From positions 1-64,000 of the forward strand of contig NZ_CP053710.1 in NCBI RefSeq assembly GCF_013201075.1: a DNA stretch of 64,000 bases. The letters run 5' to 3'. Of this stretch, positions 42,311 to 52,864 are shown piece after piece. Position numbers and translations under genes: made by a program. Under the pieces are notes generated by a model. The model ran no database searches. It was not told the origin of the DNA and saw only the letters and a program-made list of their open reading frames with translations. This stretch comes from Lichenicola cladoniae (GTDB taxonomy: Bacteria; Pseudomonadota; Alphaproteobacteria; Acetobacterales; Acetobacteraceae). Positions within the stretch are counted from its first letter, which is position 1; each line of letters begins with the position of its first letter.

Positions 42311-43278
42311 CGTGCCGGTCTCGGGTGACGCGGTGCGCCGCCGGCAAGCTTCGAAAGGAGGTCGAACCGCGGTCCCGATGACGGGATTTCGACTGCAAAC
42401 ACCTCGGCGATTACCTGGGTCCAGCCATGCAGGAAGTAATTCCAGCCATCGAATGTTGTGAGTCCGGATGCCGCCGCCTGTCCCTCCGCGCGATCGAGGA
42501 ACAGCAGGTCGCCGCGGTAGTTTAGCTCCCACACCAAGCCGCCGACCGGGAAGCGCGCTTCGGCGCCGAGAGGCGAGCCGAGGCGGTCCTTGCCGAGACC
42601 GGTGGCGTTGACGACTAGCGATCCGTCCGGCAGCGCGTGCAGGATCTCATCGTTGCGGTCGGTCGAATTCGCTAGCACGTAGTCGATGGCGACATCGGTA
42701 GCGATGCCGGCATGGAAACGCCGCAGCCCCTCAAGACGCAAGGGGTTCACATCGGAGACGATGATGCGGTTTGGACAAACCTTGCCACGACCGGCGGACA
42801 TCAGGTTCCAGGTAATCGCGGTGGTAGCGCCGCCGGCGCCGATCAGGAACGCATCGCCGCCGGCATGATGCCAATGTCCCTCCGGCACGATCGCGTCGAG
42901 CGCCAGACGAGCCGAGATCGGGTCCTTGGCATGGCCGATCAGCCTTCCGTCCCGCTTGGACAAGCAGCTTACCTCATGAAGCGATTGGGCATGGGGATCG
43001 AGGGCGTCGAACAGGTCGGCTGCCGCATGCAGAAGATCGATCTTGTGCGCCGTCACCAGCGCGCCCATCGAGAACGGGTCGTCGCGAACGAACGACACCA
43101 CGTCGCGATAATCCTTAGCCGGCGCGTGCAGAGGGAGGTTGATGCCGTTGATGGCGCACTGTCCAAGCCCCAGCACCTCCGCCCAGCGCGGGAAGATCGT
43201 CATGATCGACGACTGCCCCGTGCTCACGCCGATGAAGTGCAGTGTGGGCACGGCAGAGGCAGGCGGACGCTGCATCAT
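42307..43278 (-). CDS. shikimate-dehydrogenase-like protein
   Basis: 323 residues. N-terminal substrate-binding domain (FIGVSTGQSSIMTIFPRWAE; GALVTAHKIDLLHAAADLFD has the catalytic-type Lys) and a Rossmann domain with FLIGAGGATTAITW and VVNATGLGKD. Longer than AroE (about 270) and far from aromatic genes, so more likely a paralogue for a polyol or sugar acid. Overlaps neighbours on both sides by 4 bases. Confidence 0.8.
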   Translation of the reverse strand: MMQRPPASAVPTLHFIGVSTGQSSIMTIFPRWAEVLGLGQCAINGINLPLHAPAKDYRDVVSFVRDDPFSMGALVTAHKIDLLHAAADLFDALDPHAQSLHEVSCLSKRDGRLIGHAKDPISARLALDAIVPEGHWHHAGGDAFLIGAGGATTAITWNLMSAGRGKVCPNRIIVSDVNPLRLEGLRRFHAGIATDVAIDYVLANSTDRNDEILHALPDGSLVVNATGLGKDRLGSPLGAEARFPVGGLVWELNYRGDLLFLDRAEGQAAASGLTTFDGWNYFLHGWTQVIAEVFAVEIPSSGPRFDLLSKLAGGAPRHPRPAR

Positions 43279-43943
43279 CCCGCCTCCCTAACACGTCTGG
43301 CGAGACGCACCGCTTCCTCCGCATTGCGGCGTATTCCCGCCCAGTCGCCTTCGCGGATCATGACGCGGCTGGCGATCCAGGTGCCACCCACTGCGGCTAC
43401 CGCAGGTTCCCTTATCCACTCTTCGAGATTCGTAATCGATACGCCGCCTGTTGGAATAAAACGCAGCCCGTGCAGCGCGAACGGGGCTGAAATCGCTCGC
43501 AGGAATGCGATGCCGCCGGCCGGCATCGCCGGGAAGAACTTGAAGGTGCGGATGCCGCGTTCAAGACCGGCCTGCAGATCGGACGCGGCCATCGCGCCCG
43601 GGACGTAGGCGAAACCCGCCTCGGCCGCCGCATCTAGCATCGCCGCGCTGAGGCCGGGAGCAAGCGCGAACCTTGCGCCGGCGTCGATCGCCCGGCGTAG
43701 ATCGACAGGCGAGATGATCGTGCCGGCGCCAACCACCATGTCTGTGTAGCGCTCGGCGATCCTGGCGATCACCTCCGCTGCCGCACGGGTACGGAATGTC
43801 ACCTCGATCACCCCAAGACCGGCTTCCAGCAAAGCTTCCGCCAGCGCATCCGCCTCCGCCACGCCGTCAATTTCCACGACCGGAATGACTCCAAATGCGG
43901 TCGCCTCTAGCAGCGTCTCTCCGGTGTCGATCATCTTAGACAT
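43275..43943 (-). CDS. KDPG/KHG-type aldolase
   Basis: 222 residues, class I aldolase of the KDPG family: Glu47 in VIEVTFRTRAA, VGAGTI (71-76), and Schiff-base Lys135 in FKFFPA. They split 2-keto-3-deoxy-sugar acid phosphates into pyruvate and an aldehyde. KDPG members usually have PAE after the Lys; here PAM, so the donor may differ (for example a non-phosphorylated or shorter sugar acid). Overlaps the upstream gene by 8 bases. Confidence 0.88.
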   Translation of the reverse strand: MSKMIDTGETLLEATAFGVIPVVEIDGVAEADALAEALLEAGLGVIEVTFRTRAAAEVIARIAERYTDMVVGAGTIISPVDLRRAIDAGARFALAPGLSAAMLDAAAEAGFAYVPGAMAASDLQAGLERGIRTFKFFPAMPAGGIAFLRAISAPFALHGLRFIPTGGVSITNLEEWIREPAVAAVGGTWIASRVMIREGDWAGIRRNAEEAVRLARRVREAG

Positions 43944-44544
43944 GTCCAGGCGCCGTATTACGCGGGCGGTAGCGCGGGTTCGGTACCTGTTTCCAGCCGC
44001 CTGCGCCGTCGTCGACGATCAGGTCCCGCATGCCGCCGGCACGGGCGATGATCTCATAATCCTGGCCGGCGTCGGCTGGATAGCAGAAGAGGGTAACTAG
44101 CGGCTCGCTGCCGACATTGACGCTGCGATGGATCCAGTGCGGCGCCACATAGACGACGCTGTTCGGCGTCATCTCCTCCACCCGGACGGTGCCGTCGGCA
44201 AGCTCCATCAGCATGATGCCGTGACCTGACTGGCAAAAATAGATCTCAGGCCGATCACTCACGGCGTGGATATGACCACGTGTGAAGATGAACTCGGTGC
44301 CGACACGGCCTGCATACAAGGTGCTAGTGCCGAAGATGATGTCGCCTGCATTGTCGGACGGGCGAAACTCATCGACTTGGTATGCGACCTCGCTCCCGCG
44401 CGTGCCGGCGATGGCCGCGAAGGCCGCCTGATCCAGGAACAGCCCGTCTAGGTCGTCATAGCGTTTTTCGTAACGGCGCGTACGGCCGGTCATCTCGCCG
44501 GTTCCAGGGGCAATAAGAACGGCGGCAGGAAGAGGAGACGACAT
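43936..44544 (-). CDS. cupin-type glucose-6-phosphate isomerase-like protein
   Basis: Start at ATG 44544 (MSSPLPAAVLIAPGTGEMTG). 202 residues, single cupin fold of the archaeal-type phosphoglucose isomerase family: TEFIFTRGHIHAVSDRPEIY gives the metal His-x-His and Glu, and HWIHRSVNVGSEPLVTLFCY a further His. Family members isomerise aldose/ketose 6-phosphates. First gene of the leftward operon, so probably an early step. Confidence 0.85.
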   Translation of the reverse strand: MSSPLPAAVLIAPGTGEMTGRTRRYEKRYDDLDGLFLDQAAFAAIAGTRGSEVAYQVDEFRPSDNAGDIIFGTSTLYAGRVGTEFIFTRGHIHAVSDRPEIYFCQSGHGIMLMELADGTVRVEEMTPNSVVYVAPHWIHRSVNVGSEPLVTLFCYPADAGQDYEIIARAGGMRDLIVDDGAGGWKQVPNPRYRPRNTAPGHV

Positions 44545-44752
44545 TGATAGGCCTTTCAACACGTACAAGCGCAACATGTTCCGGTAGTCCTATTACGCGC
44601 TTGTCTCGGAGATCAACCACAATTTGCTCTTTTTGCGCTGCAAAATCGCAAATATAGCTTGTAAGGCGGCCGTTAAACTGGTGTTTGCTACCTTGTAAGG
44701 AGGCAAAGCTACGGAGATGGTCCGGCGATGCCCCACAGGGAGAACACCATCT
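44545..44752. promoter_or_regulatory. divergent control region of the sugar catabolic genes
   Basis: 208 bp between the two operons. A direct repeat CTTGTAAGG occurs at 44658-44666 and 44692-44700 (34 bp apart); the second is a small palindrome CCTTGTAAGG. TTTTTGCGCTGCAAAATCGC (about 44634-44653) is a second inverted-like element. RpiR regulators bind repeated half-sites here. Shine-Dalgarno caggga precedes the binding-protein start. Confidence 0.55.
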
Positions 44753-45724
44753 ATGAAACCGATCCTAGTGGCAGCGGTCCTGACCGGTGTCGCAGCACTC
44801 GCGGCTGCCCCAGCGCAGGCCAAGGCGATCAAGATTGGCCTGTCGATGCTGACGCAAAACGCGCCCTACTACGCGGCGCTGCAGGCGGCGGTGCTGAAGG
44901 AGGCCAAGGTGCTAGGTGCCACGGTCGTCACCGCCGACGCCAACAACGCGATGCTCAAGCAGATATCCGACGTCGAGGACATGCTGTCGCAGAACATCGA
45001 CGTGCTCATCATGGATCCCAAAGATGCCAAGGGCTTAGTCGGCGTGACTAAGGAGGCTGCGTCGGCGCATGTTCCTGTGATCATCGTCGACAGCTCGATT
45101 GATCCGTCGGCGCCGGTGTTGACGACGATCCAGTCCGACAACGCCGAGAACGGCAGGCTGATCGGCGACTGGCTGATCGGTCAGGTCAAGGACAAGGACC
45201 TGCATATCGCCCTGCTCAGCGGCGACCAGGGCAACGTGGTCGGCGAGGCGCGGCGCGACGGGGTCATGAGCGGCATTATCGAAGCGCAGTTGCGTCAGGT
45301 CGGTCATGCCGGCTTCAGCGTGGTCGGCCAGGGCTGGGGTGGCTGGACACAGGAAGGCGGCGTCAAAGCGATGGAAGACCTGATGACCGCGCATCCCGAT
45401 ATCAACGCGGTCCTGGCCGAGAATGACAGCATGGCGCTCGGCGCGATGCGGGCGATCCAGGATGCCGGCAAGGCGGACAAGAACATCCTGATCTTCGCCG
45501 CCGCCGACGGCCAGAAGGAGGCGGTAAAGTTGATCCAGGACGGCAAGTACGGCGCCACCGGCCTGAACGATCCGGCAGTCATCGGCAAGATGGCGACGGA
45601 CCTTGCGGTGAAGGTCGCCAACGGGCAGACGCCGCCTGGCATCGCCAAGATCACCTTCACGCCGCCGGTGGCGATCACTAAGGCTAACGCTGCGCAATAC
45701 TACAAGCCCGACGCGCTGTTCTAG
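44753..45724 (+). CDS. sugar ABC transporter periplasmic binding protein
   Basis: Start at ATG 44753. 323 residues with a signal peptide (MKPILVAAVLTGVAALAAAP, cleavage after AQA) and a ribose-type periplasmic binding fold: KIGLSMLTQNAPYYAALQAA, IDVLIMDPKDAKGLVGV, VLAENDSMALGAMRAIQDAG. Binds the substrate sugar in the periplasm and hands it to the permease. First gene of the rightward operon. Confidence 0.93.
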   Translation: MKPILVAAVLTGVAALAAAPAQAKAIKIGLSMLTQNAPYYAALQAAVLKEAKVLGATVVTADANNAMLKQISDVEDMLSQNIDVLIMDPKDAKGLVGVTKEAASAHVPVIIVDSSIDPSAPVLTTIQSDNAENGRLIGDWLIGQVKDKDLHIALLSGDQGNVVGEARRDGVMSGIIEAQLRQVGHAGFSVVGQGWGGWTQEGGVKAMEDLMTAHPDINAVLAENDSMALGAMRAIQDAGKADKNILIFAAADGQKEAVKLIQDGKYGATGLNDPAVIGKMATDLAVKVANGQTPPGIAKITFTPPVAITKANAAQYYKPDALF

Positions 45725-45738
45725 CCCGAGGCGGTACG

Positions 45739-47316
<1,578 letters not shown>

Positions 47317-48312
47317 ATGGCCACGACTCATAGTCTCGAAGCCACTGCTCCGGGCACCGCGAAGCGACGGTTCGATTTTCGATCGTTCGCGGCCAACTAC
47401 AGCACGATCGCGATCTTCGTGGTGTTGGTGCTGGTCGCGAGCTTTATCTCAACCAGTTTTTTGAGCAGCCGAAACATCGAGAACGTGCTGCGCCAAGTGG
47501 CCGGCACGGGCGTGATTTCGATGGGCATGCTGCTGGTGATCCTGACTGGCGGAATCGACCTTTCGGTCGGCTCTGTGGCCGCCCTCGGTAGCATCGTCTG
47601 CGCCTCGCTGCTGACCTCGATGTCGCTCTGGACAGCTGTGCCGATCAGCCTCGCCGCCGGCGGCGCACTCGGCACGATTTCCGGATATTTCGTGGCAGTA
47701 CGCAGGATGCCGTCCTTCGTCGTGACGCTTGCCGGCATGACAATCGCCCGCGGCCTGGCCCTGATCGTATCGGAAGGCCGTCCGATCTTCATGGCCGACA
47801 ACGGTGCCTGGCTCGGTGATGGCTTCAACCGTGGCAGCCTGCTTGGCATCCCGCTGCCGGTGGTGTTGATGCTGTTGGTGTTCGGCGCCACTGCCTTCGT
47901 GCTGCGGCTGACCGCCTACGGCCGGCTGATTGTCGCGATCGGCTCCAACAGCGAGGCTGTGCGACTGTCCGGCGTCCGAGTCACACCCAGGATCTTCTCG
48001 GTTTACGTCGTGTCCGGCGTGCTGTCGGCGCTGGCTGGGATCATCATTACCGCTCGTTCCGGCGTCGGCTCGCCGGTGGTCGGCATCGGCATGGAGCTCG
48101 ATGTGATCGCCGCAGTGGTGATCGGCGGCGCCAGCCTGATGGGCGGGCGCGGCACGGCGCTGAATACCTTGATTGGGGTGCTGACGCTGGGGGTGATCGG
48201 CAACATTATGAACCTGCTGAACGTGCCGGGATATCATCAGGAAGTGGTCAAGGGCGTCATCATCCTGGTGGCGGTGCTGCTGCAATCCTCAGTCTGGCCG
48301 CGCCGAGCCTGA
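47317..48312 (+). CDS. sugar ABC transporter permease (RbsC type)
   Basis: 331 residues, 8-10 hydrophobic segments (IAIFVVLVLVASFISTSF; LVILTGGIDLSVGSVAALGS; VVLMLLVFGATAFVLR; GVIILVAVLLQSSVW). GGIDLSVG and GGASLMGGRGT are family signatures. Its TGA overlaps the kinase ATG (TGATG). Confidence 0.94.
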   Translation: MATTHSLEATAPGTAKRRFDFRSFAANYSTIAIFVVLVLVASFISTSFLSSRNIENVLRQVAGTGVISMGMLLVILTGGIDLSVGSVAALGSIVCASLLTSMSLWTAVPISLAAGGALGTISGYFVAVRRMPSFVVTLAGMTIARGLALIVSEGRPIFMADNGAWLGDGFNRGSLLGIPLPVVLMLLVFGATAFVLRLTAYGRLIVAIGSNSEAVRLSGVRVTPRIFSVYVVSGVLSALAGIIITARSGVGSPVVGIGMELDVIAAVVIGGASLMGGRGTALNTLIGVLTLGVIGNIMNLLNVPGYHQEVVKGVIILVAVLLQSSVWPRRA

Positions 48313-49871
48313 TGAACGCCCCAATGCAGCGCGACCTACTTCTGGCAATCGATGTTGGCACCGGCAGCGTGCGGGCGGCCCTGCTGACTGAGGCCGGGGA
48401 AACGCTGGCGTTCGCGGCTGCGGAACACGAGCAGATCGTGCCGCACTATGGCTGGTCCGAACAGCGGCCGGCCGATTGGTGGACCGGCGCCGTCGCGGTG
48501 ATCCGGCGCGTGCTGGACATGCTGCCGGGTGCCGCCGCGCGTGTCGCCGCGATCGGCGCCTGCGGACAGATGCATGCGACGGTGCTGGTGGATGGAAACG
48601 GTCAGCCGGCACTCGAAGCCGTGCCGCTCTGGAACGACAAGCGCAATCGTACGCTGCTCGACACGTTCATGCAGGAGCAGCCCTGGGAAGCGCTGCTGCC
48701 GGTCGCCGGCAACCCGCCTTCGGTCGCGTGGTGGGGCTTCAAGCTGCAATGGCTCAAGGCGCACCGACCGGAGGCGTATGCACGCACCGCGCTGGTCCTG
48801 AGCCCGAAGGACTGGATCAATTTCAGGCTGACCGGTGCCGTCGCGATCGACGCACCGGAAGCCTCCTGCACCTATCTGTTCGATGTCGGGCACGGAACCT
48901 GGAGCGATGCGCTCGCGCAACGTCTGGGGCTGGACCCGAAGCTGTTGCCGCCGATCCGTGAACCGTACGACGTCCTGGCCGGGATCTCGCGGCAGGCGGC
49001 TGCGGAAAGCGGGTTGCATGAGGGCACGCCGGTGGTCGTCGGGATCAGCGACTATCCGGCGGCGCTGCTCGGGTCGGGCGTGATCGAGCCGGGGCTGGCA
49101 TCCGACGTGACCGGAACCTCGACATTGCTGACCTTGTGCACGACCGCACCGGTGCTGCATCCGGTGATCAGCAACGTGCGCGGAGCGCTGCCGAACTGGT
49201 CCGCCTTCACCATCCTGGATGCCGGCGGCGATGCAATGCGCTGGGCCAGGCGCGCGTTGCATGAAAACCATTACGAATACGACCGGATCGTCTCGCTCGC
49301 GGCCGGCGTGCCGGCTGGCGCCGGCAGCCTGGTGTTCCTGCCTTACCTGAACGGCGAGCGGCTCGGCGAGCGCGCGAACTCGCGGGCGCAGTTCATCGGC
49401 CTCACCAGTGGCCATGGCGCCGGGCACCTGCACCGCGCGGTCATGGAAGGGGTCGCCTTCGCGGCGGCGCGCAACCTGCGGATCATGGAAGCAGCCGGCA
49501 ACCGGCTGGACCGTGTCATCGCCGCCGGCGGCGGAGCGAAAACGCCGCTCTGGCTCGAGATCAAGGCCAGCCTGTACGGATGCCCGATCCTGACCACCGC
49601 GGCGGAGGAAAGCGGCGTGCTCGGCTGCGCGATGCTGGCCGGCACCGGGATCGGGCTCTATCCGGACCTGCCGGCGGCGGCATCGCGACTGGTGCGCTTC
49701 ACCGGCGAAATCCAGCCCAATCCGCGCTGGATGGAGACCTATGCGCGCCTCGGTCCGGTGTTCGACCACGCCTACACCAACAGCGAACGCTACTGGACCC
49801 TGCTCGAGGCAGCGGAAGCCGCAGAAGCCGCAGAAGCAGCGGCCGGTCCGGACCCGCAAACCAACCACTAG
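48312..49871 (+). CDS. FGGY-family carbohydrate kinase (xylulokinase-like)
   Basis: 519 residues. ATP-binding actin-like fold: N-terminal LLAIDVGTGSVRAALLTEAG, GACGQMHATVLVDGNG, catalytic-site SDVTGTSTLLTLC and C-terminal ADENINE-type VIAAGGGAKTPLWLEIKASL. Residue Asp in VGISDYPAALLGSG is likely the base. Tail of EAAEAAEAAEAAA repeats. Phosphorylates a ketose or polyol delivered by the ABC importer; the exact sugar is unknown. Confidence 0.9.
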   Translation: MNAPMQRDLLLAIDVGTGSVRAALLTEAGETLAFAAAEHEQIVPHYGWSEQRPADWWTGAVAVIRRVLDMLPGAAARVAAIGACGQMHATVLVDGNGQPALEAVPLWNDKRNRTLLDTFMQEQPWEALLPVAGNPPSVAWWGFKLQWLKAHRPEAYARTALVLSPKDWINFRLTGAVAIDAPEASCTYLFDVGHGTWSDALAQRLGLDPKLLPPIREPYDVLAGISRQAAAESGLHEGTPVVVGISDYPAALLGSGVIEPGLASDVTGTSTLLTLCTTAPVLHPVISNVRGALPNWSAFTILDAGGDAMRWARRALHENHYEYDRIVSLAAGVPAGAGSLVFLPYLNGERLGERANSRAQFIGLTSGHGAGHLHRAVMEGVAFAAARNLRIMEAAGNRLDRVIAAGGGAKTPLWLEIKASLYGCPILTTAAEESGVLGCAMLAGTGIGLYPDLPAAASRLVRFTGEIQPNPRWMETYARLGPVFDHAYTNSERYWTLLEAAEAAEAAEAAAGPDPQTNH

Positions 49872-49886
49872 ATCGGAGACCATGTC

Positions 49887-50672
49887 TTGGCGTCGACACG
49901 CTACCTGAACAAATACGACCTGACCGGCCGGACCGCGGTGATCACCGGCGGTGGCCGGGGGATCGGCCTTGCCTGCGCGGAAGCTCTTTCGGAGGCCGGC
50001 GCGCGCATCGTGCTGCTCGAGCGCGACGAGGACGCGGCACGTTCAGGCGCTGCCAGCCTGTCGGCATCGGGGGCGGATGTTTCCTGGCGATTGGTCGATG
50101 TCGTCGATCCCGACGCACTCCAGGCAGCCGCCGACGCGATCGAACGCGAGATCGGTGGGGTCGATATCCTAGTCTGCTGTGCCGGCATCGCCATCAGCGG
50201 CGTGGCCGCCGAAGTCGCCACCGCCGAACAGTGGCGCCAGGTCATCGACATCAATCTGAACGGGGTGTTCTGGTCGTGCCAGGCGTTCGGGCGCGCCATG
50301 CTGGAACGCGGTCGCGGCGCCATCGTCAACATGGGCTCGATGTCCGGCCTGGTGGTGAACCGCCCGCAGGAACAGGCTTCATACAATGCGTCCAAGGCGG
50401 CGGTGCACCAGCTCACCCGGTCACTCGCCGCCGAATGGGCGAAACGCGGGGTGCGCGTCAATGCGGTGGCACCGACCTACATCGACACGCCGATGACCCG
50501 CTACGGCATGCAGGATGAAACCCTGAAGCACGCCTGGCTGGACGCCACGCCGATGGGCCGGGTCGGACGCACCGATGAAGTCGCCTCAGTCGTGCTGTTC
50601 CTGGCCTCCGAAGCGGCCAGCCTGCTGACCGGCAGCATCGTCGTCGCCGATGCTGGATACACCTGCTGGTAA
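49887..50672 (+). CDS. short-chain dehydrogenase/reductase (TTG start)
   Basis: Begins TTG 49887 with GGAG at 49875-49878; the ATG at 49882 is out of frame. 261 residues: TGGGRGIG cofactor motif, CAGIAI, catalytic Ser (NMGSMSG), YNASK and C-terminal GSIVVADAGYTCW. Likely oxidises or reduces the sugar/polyol before or after phosphorylation. Confidence 0.88.
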   Translation: MASTRYLNKYDLTGRTAVITGGGRGIGLACAEALSEAGARIVLLERDEDAARSGAASLSASGADVSWRLVDVVDPDALQAAADAIEREIGGVDILVCCAGIAISGVAAEVATAEQWRQVIDINLNGVFWSCQAFGRAMLERGRGAIVNMGSMSGLVVNRPQEQASYNASKAAVHQLTRSLAAEWAKRGVRVNAVAPTYIDTPMTRYGMQDETLKHAWLDATPMGRVGRTDEVASVVLFLASEAASLLTGSIVVADAGYTCW

Positions 50673-50684
50673 GGATACAGCCTG

Positions 50685-50834
50685 ATGAACACGCCATTCT
50701 CCACCGTCACGAGCAGCTTCTCGTTCCGTAACCGGCAGGCGCTAATCTCCGGCGCCTCCAGCGGGATCGGCCTTGAACTCGCGCGCGGCTTCAAGGCGCT
50801 CGGCGCTTCGGTCCTGGCGACGGGAAGCTCGCTC
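50685..50834 (+). pseudogene. 5' end of a second SDR gene, truncated
   Basis: ATG 50685 reads MNTPFSTVTSSFSFRNRQAL, ISGASSGIGLELARGFKALG, ASVLATGSS, a classical SDR start with GASSGIG. It breaks off at about 50832 before IS6-related sequence. Its downstream part is not present in the window. Confidence 0.75.
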
Positions 50835-50863
50835 TTCAAACTTTCGGTGCTCGGTGAGGTTCC

Positions 50864-51659
50864 GGTTCTGTTGCGAAGTTTCGGCGTGCTTGAGTATGGG
50901 CCGGAACTCTGTTCTTTCTATTTTGCGAGGGAGTAGAACTGCTGCGCTGGACGCAACTTTCCTGCGGAGTGCAACTGTTCTTTGCGGATCATGTGCATGA
51001 TCTCGATACCGGCGATCGTGGTCGCCGCCGACCAGAAACCCTTGAAGCCGAGCATCGGCCTGGTCATTCGTTTGACCGCCCGGTGGTCCTGCTCGACGAT
51101 GTTGTTGAGGTATTTAACCTGGCGGGTCTCGATCACGGCGTCGTGCGCACTGTTGTAGCTGTCGATCGCCGCGGTGTTAGCGCCGCTCTTGTCGACGGTG
51201 ATCGTCCTCGGAACACTATGCCGAGCCGCAGCCTTGAACAAGAAGCGCAGCGCCGCCTTGCGGCCGCGCCTGGCGGTCAGCAGGAAGTCCACCGTGGCGC
51301 CCGTCTTGTCGACCGCCCGATACAGATACTTCCACACGCCCTTGATCCGTATGTAGGTTTATCCATCCGCCAGCTACCACTGACCGGGCGCTTGCGCGCC
51401 AGGAACGCCTTTTCCAACAGCGGCACATACTTGAGCACCCAGCGATGCAGCGTCGTGTGGTCGACTTCTACACCACGCCCCCCATCGTCTCCTTGACTAG
51501 GCGGTAATTCAACGGATACGCCACATACCAGCGAACACCCCACAAGATCATGTCACGCTCGAAGTGGCTGCCTTTGAACGCGATCACCATCGTCTCCAGC
51601 TCCAAAACTGTCGCCCGTAGACATCACCCAGCCATTAAGCGAAATTCTGCAACAGAACC
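50864..51659 (-). mobile_element. defective IS6-family element, right copy (inverted)
   Basis: 796 bp, ends GGTTCTGTTGCGAAGTTT (50864) and AAATTCTGCAACAGAACC (51659). Transposase, read from the right: MVIAFKGSHFERDM, WGVRWYVAYPLNYRLVKETM, then a missing G in a G-run (frameshift at about 51481), HTTLHRWVLKYVPLLEKAFL, SGSWRMD, a second 1-nt deletion at the DET motif (about 51363), then YLYRAVDKTGATVDFLLTAR through IMHMIRKEQLHSAG to TAG. Two frameshifts, so inactive. The second is shared with the left copy. Confidence 0.9.
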
Positions 51660-51821
51660 CGCCGTTCTCGTATGGCGGCAACTTAGCACCGTTGGCGTTC
51701 GCTCGGGCACTTCTTCTGATGTTCCCAAACCGAACATTCCGTTCGGACAGGCGATAGTTAGGATAACAAACGTTTGCGATCCGGTAATCCGTATGCGGTG
51801 AGCACCCAGGATAAGCTGCCG
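51660..51821. other. gap between IS6 right copy and LysR gene
   Basis: 162 bp, AT-richer than the surroundings; no gene or repeat recognised. Confidence 0.35.
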
Positions 51822-52778
51822 TTAAAGCGTCGCAGGTGAATGCTGCTCCAATGGCCCATTTGGCTTCGCTAAGGCTGCAGCCTGACTGAAAAGGAAGTCC
51901 ATCACCGCTCGTACGCGGTTTGGAAGCAGGTTCTGCCCACGTCGTAGGATGGACATCGGCATCCTGTTCCCACGCCAGTCCGGCAAGACCTCGATCGCCA
52001 TACCTGAGGCAAGCGCGTCGGCTGCCAGCCACCTTGGCCCCCACATGATTCCGGCGCCCTCCATGGTGGTCAGCAAGGCCGATTCGGCATCGTCGGTAAT
52101 GAAACGCCAATTTGGTGATCGCGGAAAACTTTCCGCGCGGAGCCGCCAGGGCTCAATGAGCCCTGTTCGCGTGTTGCGGAAGCCGATCAGGTCATGCCTG
52201 GTAAGATCGGATGGAGTCACAGGCATCCCGCGCCGTCCCAGGTAGCTAGGCGACCCACACGCGACCCAGTCGAATTCGAACCACGGCAATCGAACGTGTC
52301 CAGGCAAGCCGTGGAGCGGCCCACTGCGGATCGCAAGATCAAGCCCGACCTCTGCAAGATCGACAAATACGTCACTGGCCCGTAGATCGAGAACGATGTC
52401 GGGATGCCGTTCGATGAATGCCGGTAGAAGTGGCACGAGGCGGCGGCGAATAAAGGCAGGAGGCGCACCGATCCGGACGCTTCCCGTGGCAGCGCTCATA
52501 CTCGCGTGCGTAAGGATGGCGTCGATATCCGCCGCTCCGTTCAGCACAGCGCGTGCCGGTCCGATCAACTGCTCGCCAGCGTCAGTCGGTGAAATCGAGT
52601 GGGTCGAGCGATGCAGCAGGCGTAGCCCGTAACCCGCCTCAAGCCGCGAAATCGTTTTCGAAACACCAGAGGTCGTCAGAGCCAGTTGGCGGGCGGCGCT
52701 GACAAATGATTGGGCATCGATCACGGCTATAAAGCAGCGGAGCTGCGACAGGGACACGGTGTCAGGCTGCATGGACAT
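51822..52778 (-). CDS. LysR-family transcription regulator
   Basis: Start at ATG 52778 (MSMQPDTVSLSQLRCFIAVI). 318 residues: N-terminal winged HTH (AQSFVSAARQLALTTSGVSK; TISRLEAGYGLRLLHRSTHS) and a periplasmic-binding-like effector domain (VRIGAPPAFIRRRLVPLLPA). Divergent from the MDR gene at 52865, which it probably regulates. Confidence 0.92.
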   Translation of the reverse strand: MSMQPDTVSLSQLRCFIAVIDAQSFVSAARQLALTTSGVSKTISRLEAGYGLRLLHRSTHSISPTDAGEQLIGPARAVLNGAADIDAILTHASMSAATGSVRIGAPPAFIRRRLVPLLPAFIERHPDIVLDLRASDVFVDLAEVGLDLAIRSGPLHGLPGHVRLPWFEFDWVACGSPSYLGRRGMPVTPSDLTRHDLIGFRNTRTGLIEPWRLRAESFPRSPNWRFITDDAESALLTTMEGAGIMWGPRWLAADALASGMAIEVLPDWRGNRMPMSILRRGQNLLPNRVRAVMDFLFSQAAALAKPNGPLEQHSPATL

Positions 52779-52864
52779 GCTTTCAACACTACCTTGACAA
52801 CCGGCTCGATACCACCGGTGTCCTCCCTGGCTCATATGACGGGGACACGACGAAGGACTGTGCC

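Noticed and set aside
48336-49883. 515-codon minus frame over the FGGY kinase
   Set aside because: Antisense shadow caused by high GC third positions; the kinase motifs are on the plus strand.
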